A DNA stretch of 64,000 nucleotides from Dechloromonas agitata is5 (GTDB lineage: Bacteria > Pseudomonadota > Gammaproteobacteria > Burkholderiales > Rhodocyclaceae): NCBI RefSeq assembly GCF_000519045.1, contig NZ_KI912532.1, positions 3,563,227 to 3,627,226 of the forward strand, given 5' to 3'. The notes under the pieces were generated by a model. It worked only from the letters and a program-made list of their open reading frames with translations. It ran no database searches and was not told the origin of the DNA. This document shows, one piece after another, positions 29,357-37,112 of this stretch. The number at the start of each line of letters is the position of its first letter. Positions within the stretch are counted from its first letter, which is position 1. The position numbers and the translations under genes were made by a program.

Positions 29357-29372
29357 GTATTTCAGCAGCCTG
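29357..29372 (-). repeat. IS right terminal inverted repeat
   Basis: GTATTTCAGCAGCCTG is the exact reverse complement of the left end. The following CTAG (29373-29376) is the right copy of the presumed target duplication. Confidence 0.92.
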
Positions 29373-30206
29373 CTAGGTGCGGTCGAGCGGCTCGCCATCA
29401 GCCGCCCGATCGCTGCGTGTCGCAATGGCCAGTTCCGGGTTGGCACGCGATTGCGTGCGGGCCAGTTCGAGCTGTCGCCGGGCCAGTTCAGCTCGCCCCT
29501 GCCAATCGCGCAGCGCCGGATGGGCCGTATCCTTCATTCCGGCCGGTTCCGGCTCGGCTTGTGGCGGCTCGGCCGGCGCCGGCTGGCCGGTCAGGCTCTC
29601 GAGGCGGTAGCGAGCCTGCGCCTCGGCCACCTCGGCTTCGGCGCGCTGCGCCCGGGCCAGCGCATGCGCCCCCTCGGCCTGGTTGAAATCGGCCCGCGAC
29701 AGGTCGCCAGCCTGGAAGCGGCGGGCCACGTCGTCACGCAGGCGCTGCGCCGAAGCCACGCGGGAGACGGCGAGTTCCACGTCGTGGCGGGCCGCCTGCC
29801 ACCCCCACCAGGCCTCGCGCACGGCCTGCGCCAAAGCGAGGCGCAAGGCGGCCAGGCGACCGGCCAAGGCCTCGCCCTCGGCACTGGCCACGGCCTGTGC
29901 TCCGCTCCGCTCACCGGGCAGCCAGAGCGGCAAGGCAAGACCGGCATCAAATTCGCGAGCGCCCTGGTTGCGATTGAAACGGTCGCTGCGGGCACCGAGT
30001 TCCAGCGCCGGCGGCGCCGCCGTCCAGGCACCGGCCGCTGTCAACTGGGCGGCGACGGCACGTTGCCGCTCGGCCTGCGCGGCCGCTACCGGCTGGCGTT
30101 GCCAGGCCTGCTCGAAAGCGCTGGCCAGGCCGGTTTCGGCCCGGGCCGGCAGGATGCCGGCAAAGCCGATGAAAACAAGTGGGGCGATCCCGAAAACGGT
30201 TCGCAT
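29373..30206 (-). pseudogene. N-terminal fragment of outer-membrane efflux factor (CusC/CzcC-like), cut by an IS
   Basis: The start MRTVFGIAPLVFIGFAGI at 30206 follows a strong GGAGGAATATCC site. About 277 residues cover the signal peptide (to about residue 22, ARAETG), the first TolC repeat with long helices (FQAGDLSRADFNQAEGAHAL) and the start of the second repeat. The frame ends at a TAG made by the CTAG at the IS junction. Together with the C-terminal fragment the gene would encode about 403 residues, near the family norm. Confidence 0.9.
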
Positions 30207-30303
30207 GGATATTCCTCCGGTTGCTGACTGAAACAACCGGCGGCATGCCGCAACGACCCGGCAGGGCCGTCAGAAAATCAAGAAGGGAGGCAGGCCGCCG
30301 CGC

Positions 30304-30666
30304 TCAGGCGGCGGACCGGGGCGGGCGTTCGAGCCCTTCGGGCGTGCGCGAGGAGAAACGATCCTCGCCACCTGGCAGCAAGGCGCTGCTTGTCGCCATG
30401 GCTGGCAGGCTGAAACCGTCTCCGACGCCACCCAGCAGATGACCGAGGACATGCCCCGGGCAGCAGTGATGGTCGCCGGCATCGCTCATCCCTTCGTGTC
30501 CAAGGGCATGGCTCGGGCAGTCGGCCGCCGGTTCATGGCCGGCATGCGCCATCGCCTCGGCGGCGTGAACGTGCGTTTCCGCCGCGCTGACCGATTCCCA
30601 GCCGAATTTCGGCGAGAGAACGGTGAGCAGCATGACGACCACCAGGAAACGGAGCACGACGCGCAT
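30304..30666 (-). CDS. Histidine-rich secreted CzcI-like protein
   Basis: The start MRVVLRFLVVVMLLTVLSP at 30666 gives 120 residues. After the signal peptide come many potential metal ligands: ETHVHAAEAMAHAGHE and DAGDHHCCPGHVLGHLL. Small His-rich proteins of this type (CzcI, DUF2946-like) often precede heavy-metal RND operons and may regulate or sense metal. It is the first gene of the leftward operon, 97 bases ahead of the outer-membrane factor. Confidence 0.75.
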   Translation of the reverse strand: MRVVLRFLVVVMLLTVLSPKFGWESVSAAETHVHAAEAMAHAGHEPAADCPSHALGHEGMSDAGDHHCCPGHVLGHLLGGVGDGFSLPAMATSSALLPGGEDRFSSRTPEGLERPPRSAA

Positions 30667-30721
30667 GGACAGGAAAGTCAACGGGATCAACGGCGAAACT
30701 ATACAATCTCGGACCGCGTAA

Positions 30722-31870
<1,149 letters not shown>

Positions 31871-31913
31871 TAGAATCCCCCGTTTCGTTTTCAAGCTATC
31901 CGGAGTTACACCA

Positions 31914-32240
31914 ATGATCAGTCTTGCCCACGCCCAAACCGCCGGCGCCGCTGCCGACCCGACCGGCGGCTTCATGCAGCTGCTGCCGATGATCCTGATG
32001 TTCGTCGTGCTGTGGTTCCTGATGATTCGCCCGCAGATGAAGAAGGCCAAGGAACACAAGGCCCTGCTCGCCGGGCTGGCCAAGGGCGATGAAGTCGTCA
32101 CTCAGGGCGGTATCGTCGGCAAGGTCACCAAGGTTGGCGAAAACTATGTTTCCGTCGAAATCGCCGAAGGCACCGAGGTCGTCGTACAAAAACCGGCCAT
32201 CGGCCTGGTATTGCCCAAGGGCACGCTGAAGTCGCTGTAA
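31914..32240 (+). CDS. yajC: YajC, Sec translocase accessory subunit
   Basis: The ATG at 31914 (MISLAHAQTAG) is chosen because an upstream frame would overlap tgt. This 108-residue protein has one membrane helix (about 20-38, LPMILMFVVLWFLMIRPQMKK) and the conserved GDEVVTQGGIVGKV segment. It joins SecDF in the inner membrane. A TAGAAT hexamer just after the tgt stop (31871) could give yajC its own promoter. Confidence 0.95.
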   Translation: MISLAHAQTAGAAADPTGGFMQLLPMILMFVVLWFLMIRPQMKKAKEHKALLAGLAKGDEVVTQGGIVGKVTKVGENYVSVEIAEGTEVVVQKPAIGLVLPKGTLKSL

Positions 32241-32249
32241 TCACCCCAG

Positions 32250-32273
32250 AAGGCGGCCGCAAGCCGCCTTTTT
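32250..32273 (+). terminator. Hairpin terminator between yajC and secD
   Basis: AAGGCGGC, loop CGCAA, GCCGCCTT then TTT. It lies inside the yajC-secD interval of 48 bp, so it probably only attenuates read-through to secD unless secD has its own promoter. Confidence 0.7.
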
Positions 32274-32288
32274 CGCTTCAAAGCCACC

Positions 32289-34163
32289 ATGAATCGTTAC
32301 CCTCTCTGGAAGTACGTCACCGTCGCCATTGCGCTGGTGCTCGGCTTCATCTACACCCTGCCCAATTTCTTCGGTGAATCGCCGGCCGTGCAGGTTTCGA
32401 GTGCCAAGGCCACGCTCAAGGTCGACCAGAAGACCGAGGCCCGCGTCGCGGAAACCCTGAAGGCCGCCGGCGTCGCCCATGATGGCATCCTGCTCGACTT
32501 CAACGGCGTCAAGACCCGCTTCAAGGACACCGATACCCAGCTGAAGGCCAAGGACATCCTGGAAAAAACCTTCAACCCGGATGCCAGCGACCCGCAATAC
32601 GTCGTCGCGCTCAACCTGCTGTCCGCTTCGCCGGGCTGGCTGACTTCGCTGCATGCGCTGCCGATGTACCTCGGCCTCGACCTGCGCGGTGGCGTGCATT
32701 TCCTGCTCCAGGTCGACATGAAGGGCGCGCTGACCAAGCGCCTCGACTCGACGTCGGCCGACATCCGTACCGTGCTGCGCGACAAGAGCCTGCGCCATGG
32801 TGGCGTCAACCGTGAGGGTGACCGCATTGTCATCCGCTTCCGCGACGTCGAAACCCGCGACAAGGCCCGTTACGCCATTGCCGACAGCCAGCCCGACCTG
32901 CAGGTCGTGGACGCCGGCGACGCCAGCGAGCCGCGCCTGGTCGCCACGCTGAAGCCGCAGGCCCAGCAGAAGATCGGCGAATTCGCCCTGAAGCAGAACA
33001 TCACCACCCTGCACAACCGGATCAACGAGCTCGGTGTCGCCGAGCCGGTGATTCAGCAACAAGGCCAGGACCGCATCGTCGTCCAGTTGCCGGGCGTGCA
33101 GGACACGGCCAAGGCCAAGGACATCCTCGGCCGCACCGCGACCCTGGAAATCCGCATGGTCGACGACACCCCGGGCGCGCTGGATGCCGCACTGGCCGGC
33201 AACCCGCCGTTCGGCACCGAGCTGTACAACGAGCGCGGCGGCCAGCCGCTGCTGGTCAAGAAGCAGGTCGTGCTGACCGGCGACCGCCTGAACGACGCCC
33301 AACCGGGCTTCGACAACCAGACGCAGGAACCGGCGGTCCACCTCAACCTCGACTCGGCCGGCGCCCGCATCTTCAAGGACGTGACCCGCGAGAACGTCGG
33401 CAAGCGCATGGCCATCCTGCTCATCGAGAAGGGCAAGGGCGAGGTCATCACCGCCCCGGTGATCCGTACCGAGATCGGTGGCGGCCGCGTCCAGATTTCG
33501 GGCCGTATGACCACCGCCGAAGCCAACGACACGGCCCTGCTGTTGCGTGCCGGTTCGCTGGCCGCACCGATGGACATCGTCGAGGAACGGACCATCGGCC
33601 CGTCGCTCGGCGCCGAGAACATCAAGAAGGGCTTCCATTCGACGATGTGGGGCTTCGCCGCCATCGCCGTGTTCATGATCCTCTACTACCAGATGTTCGG
33701 TGTGGTTTCCGTGCTCGCCCTGGCCTCCAACCTGCTGTTCCTGGTCGCCCTGCTGTCGCTGTTGCAGGCCACCCTGACCTTGCCCGGCATCGCTGCCATC
33801 GCGCTGACCCTGGGCATGGCGATCGACGCCAACGTGCTGATCAACGAACGGGTGCGCGAGGAACTGCGCGCCGGCATGCCGCCGCAAGCGGCCATTTCGG
33901 AAGGCTACGAACGCGCCTTCGGCACCATTCTGGACTCCAACATCACGACCCTGATCGCCGGCCTCGCCCTGCTCATCTTCGGCTCCGGCCCGGTGCGCGG
34001 CTTTGCCGTGGTGCATTGCCTGGGCATCCTGACCTCGATCTTCTCGTCGGTCGTCGTCTCGCGCGCCCTGATCAACCTGATCTACGGCCGCCAGAAAAAG
34101 CTGGCCAAGGTCGCCATCGGTCAGGTCTGGAAGCCGGGCGTCGCTGCCGGCGCCAAGAATTAA
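32289..34163 (+). CDS. secD: SecD, protein translocase subunit
   Basis: This 624-residue inner-membrane protein uses the proton gradient to aid late steps of Sec export. It has TM1 near residues 10-28, a large periplasmic domain with MYLGLDLRGGVHFLLQVD, and five C-terminal helices with the GMAIDANVLINERVREEL motif. Length is near E. coli SecD (615). secF follows after 13 bases. Confidence 0.97.
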   Translation: MNRYPLWKYVTVAIALVLGFIYTLPNFFGESPAVQVSSAKATLKVDQKTEARVAETLKAAGVAHDGILLDFNGVKTRFKDTDTQLKAKDILEKTFNPDASDPQYVVALNLLSASPGWLTSLHALPMYLGLDLRGGVHFLLQVDMKGALTKRLDSTSADIRTVLRDKSLRHGGVNREGDRIVIRFRDVETRDKARYAIADSQPDLQVVDAGDASEPRLVATLKPQAQQKIGEFALKQNITTLHNRINELGVAEPVIQQQGQDRIVVQLPGVQDTAKAKDILGRTATLEIRMVDDTPGALDAALAGNPPFGTELYNERGGQPLLVKKQVVLTGDRLNDAQPGFDNQTQEPAVHLNLDSAGARIFKDVTRENVGKRMAILLIEKGKGEVITAPVIRTEIGGGRVQISGRMTTAEANDTALLLRAGSLAAPMDIVEERTIGPSLGAENIKKGFHSTMWGFAAIAVFMILYYQMFGVVSVLALASNLLFLVALLSLLQATLTLPGIAAIALTLGMAIDANVLINERVREELRAGMPPQAAISEGYERAFGTILDSNITTLIAGLALLIFGSGPVRGFAVVHCLGILTSIFSSVVVSRALINLIYGRQKKLAKVAIGQVWKPGVAAGAKN

Positions 34164-34176
34164 GGAGCACACGGCA

Positions 34177-35121
34177 ATGGAATTTTTCCGCATCAAAAAA
34201 GACATTCCGTTCATGCGCCATGCGCTAACGTTCAATGTCATCTCGTTCGTCACCTTCATCCTCGCCGTCGTCTTCCTGTTTACCAAGGGACTGCACCTGT
34301 CGGTCGAATTCACCGGCGGCACGCTGGTCGAGGTCAAGTACGAACAGGCGGCCGATCTCGAGAAAATTCGCGGCGCACTGGGCAAATCCGGCTTTTCCGA
34401 CTACGCGGTGCAGAACTTCGGCTCCTCGCAGGACGTCATGATCCGCCTGCCCCTGAAGGGCGAGCAGAACACCTCGCAACTGGGTGAAACGATCATGAAG
34501 GCCCTGGAAGCCGAGGCCCCGGGTGCTGCCCTGTCGCGCGTCGAATTCGTCGGCCCGCAGGTCGGCAAGGAACTCGCCGAGAACGGTGCCATGGCACTGC
34601 TGCTGGTCATCGTCGGCATCGTGATCTACCTCGCCTTCCGCTTCGAGTGGCGCTTCTCGGTGTCGGCGATCATCGCCAACCTGCACGACGTGGTGATCAT
34701 CCTCGGCTTCTTCGCCTTCTTCCAGTGGGAGTTCTCGCTGTCGGTGCTGGCCGCCGTGCTCGCCGTGCTCGGTTACTCGGTCAACGAATCCGTCGTCGTC
34801 TTCGACCGGGTGCGCGAAACCTTCAAGAAAGTGCGCGGCCTGAGCACGCCGGAAGTGCTCGACCACGCCATCACCAGCACGATCAGCCGGACCATCATCA
34901 CCCATGGCAGCACCCAGTTGATGGTCCTCTCCATGCTGATCTTCGGCGGCGAAACCCTGTACTACTTCTCGCTCGCCCTGACCATCGGCATCTGCTTCGG
35001 CATCTACTCCTCGGTCCTTGTCGCCAGCCCGCTGGTCATGTGGCTCGGCGTATCGCGCGAACAGTTCGTCAAGCCGAAGAAGGTCGTCGAAGGCGCCAAC
35101 GAGGAAGGTGCCGTGGTCTGA
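34177..35121 (+). CDS. secF: SecF, protein translocase subunit
   Basis: This 314-residue partner of SecD has an N-terminal helix (about 20-37), the conserved SVEFTGGTLVEV, and the C-terminal helix bundle with GYSVNESVVVFDRVRE. The ribosome site AAGGAGCACACGGCA precedes the ATG. A strong terminator follows. Confidence 0.97.
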   Translation: MEFFRIKKDIPFMRHALTFNVISFVTFILAVVFLFTKGLHLSVEFTGGTLVEVKYEQAADLEKIRGALGKSGFSDYAVQNFGSSQDVMIRLPLKGEQNTSQLGETIMKALEAEAPGAALSRVEFVGPQVGKELAENGAMALLLVIVGIVIYLAFRFEWRFSVSAIIANLHDVVIILGFFAFFQWEFSLSVLAAVLAVLGYSVNESVVVFDRVRETFKKVRGLSTPEVLDHAITSTISRTIITHGSTQLMVLSMLIFGGETLYYFSLALTIGICFGIYSSVLVASPLVMWLGVSREQFVKPKKVVEGANEEGAVV

Positions 35122-35146
35122 TCCGGCACGCTTTCCGTACGCTCTG

Positions 35147-35180
35147 CGACAAAGCCACCCGACCGGTGGCTTTGTCGTTT
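35147..35180 (+). terminator. Terminator after secF
   Basis: A perfect 13-bp stem CGACAAAGCCACC / GGTGGCTTTGTCG with a 5-base loop and trailing TTT ends the rightward sec transcript, just before the convergent ydhR gene. Confidence 0.9.
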
Positions 35181-35195
35181 CTACGGAACGGAAAA

Positions 35196-35498
35196 TTACA
35201 GGGGAGCCCGGTCGATCGCCGACAAGGTGCCGTTGACCTCAAACAGCTTGCCGTTGACGGGCGAGATGCCGAAGCCATTCAGGCGGGCCGTATGCATGGC
35301 GAGATACGCTTCGGCGCTCGCCCGGTCGGCGAAGAGATAAATCCCGCCGGCCTCGCCGCTGGCCGGGTTCTCGGTCCAGATCTTCCAGATCAGTCCCGGC
35401 TCACCGGCGATGGATTCGGCCAGGCCGCGCATGGCCTCGCTCATGGCCTCGCCCCACGGCCCGGCGTACGGAAAATCGACTTGCAGCAGGATGCTCAT
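35196..35498 (-). CDS. ydhR: YdhR-like putative monooxygenase
   Basis: This 100-residue dimeric ferredoxin-like (ABM fold) protein closely follows E. coli YdhR: PYAGPWGEAM, GLIWKIWTEN, AGGIYLFADRASAEAYL and HTARLNGFG. The start MSILLQVDFPY at 35498 has AGGAG 8 bases upstream; an ATG two codons earlier is possible. Its substrate is unknown. It is the last gene after cytochrome c' and b561, 19 bases behind the latter. Confidence 0.9.
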   Translation of the reverse strand: MSILLQVDFPYAGPWGEAMSEAMRGLAESIAGEPGLIWKIWTENPASGEAGGIYLFADRASAEAYLAMHTARLNGFGISPVNGKLFEVNGTLSAIDRAPL

Positions 35499-35517
35499 GT
35501 TCATCGCTCCTTGTGGG

Positions 35518-36210
35518 TTACCAGTTTGGCGTTGCCGCCGGCGGAGGCGGTGGCGGCGGGGCCGGCAGCCAGGCGCCGCTCGCGCCATAGACGACCGCAG
35601 CGGCGACCAGCAGCGCGACGATCAGGGCAAGCAGGCCACCGCCCGCGGCCGATTCCCCTTCGGCATCGTCCTTCCAGCCGGTGATCATCGGCTTGAGCAG
35701 CTTTTGCTTCCTGATGTGGCCGTAGAAGGCGATGGCGGCGACGTGCAGGACAACCAGGGCGATCAGGACGTTGGCCAGCAGATGGTGCAGGCCGGTCAGC
35801 CGGTTGCTGATCTCGCGGCTGACCAGATCGGCGAGAGGGCCGGAAAAGGCGATGTCGTCGTTGCCAACCAGGCCGGTGGCCACCTGAATGATGAGCAGCG
35901 CGAGCAGGCCGAAGACTGACAAGGCGCCGAGCGGATTGTGCCCCTCCCCCTGCCAGCGGCCGGCCAGGTAGGCCTTGATCTTGTCCGGGGTGGGAAAGAA
36001 CTGGGGGAAGCGTGCATAGGTCGAGCCGAGCATGCCCCAGACGATGCGGAAGGCGAGCAGGCCGGCAATGGCGAGGCCGATGCGGCCGTGCCAGTCGATC
36101 AGATTGCCGCCCAGTTGGCCGGTCACCACGGCGGCAACGACGGCCACGACCAGCAGCCAGTGAAACAGCCGGGTCGGCAGGTCCCAGAGAAGTATGCGCT
36201 TGCCTTTCAT
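35518..36210 (-). CDS. Cytochrome b561-type membrane protein
   Basis: This 230-residue protein (start MKGKRILLWDLPTRLFHW) has four b561/Ni-Fe hydrogenase-like cytochrome b helices with His ligands in TRLFHWLL, DWHGRIGLA, GLHHLLANVL and VLHVAAI. A fifth helix near residue 195 is followed by a proline run and NW at the end. It would pass electrons between quinone and periplasmic partners. Adjacency to cytochrome c' suggests they form one electron-transfer unit (inference). Confidence 0.88.
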   Translation of the reverse strand: MKGKRILLWDLPTRLFHWLLVVAVVAAVVTGQLGGNLIDWHGRIGLAIAGLLAFRIVWGMLGSTYARFPQFFPTPDKIKAYLAGRWQGEGHNPLGALSVFGLLALLIIQVATGLVGNDDIAFSGPLADLVSREISNRLTGLHHLLANVLIALVVLHVAAIAFYGHIRKQKLLKPMITGWKDDAEGESAAGGGLLALIVALLVAAAVVYGASGAWLPAPPPPPPPAATPNW

Positions 36211-36286
36211 GCCAGCTCCTGAAAATACCAATCTGCAAATGAAACAGGCGCCCGCCGGGGCGCCCGTCAATCTGGCCGAAGCGAGC

Positions 36287-36745
36287 TTAGCGCTTGGCCT
36301 TGAAATCGTCGTGGCAGCCCTTGCAGGTGCCGCCCAGCTTGCCAAGCTGCGCACCGACTGCGGCGGCGTCGCCCGTCTGGGCAACCTTGGCCATTTCATT
36401 GGCTTCCTTGTTGAAGGCCATGGCTGCCTTGCCCAGCTTTTCCTGCTCGGTCCAGATATTGGATTTGGCACGGGTTTCTTCCCAGCCCTTGCCCTTGTCG
36501 GTACCTGGCAAGTACAGGGCACCCATGCCGGAATTGGCGATGGCCTGGATGGCGTTGGCCGCCTTGATCACTTCTTCCTTGTTGAAGTTGCCGCCTTCGA
36601 CGTTCATCTTGATGCGAGCCATGTTCCAGGCCATGAAACCATAGCCGGACTGACGGAATTTGATGGCCTCCTCGGGCTTGACCTGGGCCATCGCGGAGCC
36701 GGCCAGGGTAAGGGCAAGGAGGGGCAGCAGCAGTTTGGATTTCAT
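36287..36745 (-). CDS. Cytochrome c' (class II, c-type)
   Basis: The start MKSKLLLPLLALTLAGSAMA at 36745 gives a signal peptide and a mature four-helix protein, 152 residues in all. The heme site GTCKGCHDDFK is at the very C-terminus, as in class II cytochromes c'. The N-terminal IKFRQSGYGFMAWNMARIK is typical of the family. Cytochromes c' bind NO and protect denitrifiers from it. It is the first gene of the c'-b561-ydhR operon. Confidence 0.92.
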   Translation of the reverse strand: MKSKLLLPLLALTLAGSAMAQVKPEEAIKFRQSGYGFMAWNMARIKMNVEGGNFNKEEVIKAANAIQAIANSGMGALYLPGTDKGKGWEETRAKSNIWTEQEKLGKAAMAFNKEANEMAKVAQTGDAAAVGAQLGKLGGTCKGCHDDFKAKR

Positions 36746-37112
36746 CGATATTTCTCCGTGGTTAGGGCAGCACAAGAAACCAAATATTAGAAATTGATTA
36801 TAGCGATCCCGGCTACTCGCCGGGCAAAACCGCGTTTCATTTTGCAGGCCATTGCCTGGTTCATGCAAGACTGTTTTCCTGGCCTGGCCTAACCCTGCCA
36901 GGCCCTTCCATGCCCCCGGTCGCATCCAAAATGATACAAATGCAACGTTTGTTACAAATTAAACTGAATCATCACTTTCGATACCAACGTCATACGATTC
37001 AAGTTTTTGATAATTTTGAAGAAACAGAGCTACCAAGTTGCGATACATTACGCACACTATTGCAGAGTGTTAAATCCATGCCCCGCTTCGGTCGGGCCCT
37101 TTCTGTTGCCGA
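36746..37112. other. Intergenic region between cytochrome c' and the PilJ kinase, AT-rich at right
   Basis: No credible gene is seen in these 367 bases. The left part holds the leftward cytochrome c' promoter and a CCCGGC-GCCGGG hairpin (36808-36824). From about 36925 to 37080 the sequence becomes clearly richer in A and T than the surroundings. A short open frame at 36910-37170 has no family features. No confident promoter for the rightward kinase was identified. Confidence 0.6.
36797..36802 (-). promoter_or_regulatory. -10 element of the cytochrome c' operon
   Basis: On the leftward strand a perfect TATAAT lies about 52 bp before the cytochrome c' ATG. No good -35 is present; instead a CCCGGC-TACTC-GCCGGG hairpin (36808-36824) covers that zone, which may be an activator or repressor site (inference). 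A TTGAT half-site overlaps at 36794-36798. Confidence 0.55.

Larger units (their letters stand above)
28060..29372 (+). mobile_element. IS5-family insertion sequence, 1313 bp, complete
   Basis: The element is bounded by perfect 16-bp terminal inverted repeats and flanked by CTAG on both sides (28056-28059 and 29373-29376). CTAG fits the 4-bp YTAR target duplication of the IS5 subgroup. It holds one transposase gene in the opposite direction to the interrupted efflux gene. With intact ends, intact gene and matching duplications it looks recent and possibly still mobile (inference). Confidence 0.93.

Noticed and set aside
37075..37112. GCCCCG/CGGGGC-like hairpin just before the PilJ kinase as a terminator
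   Set aside because: The stem is short and mismatched (GCCCCG against TCGGGC), so support is too weak.
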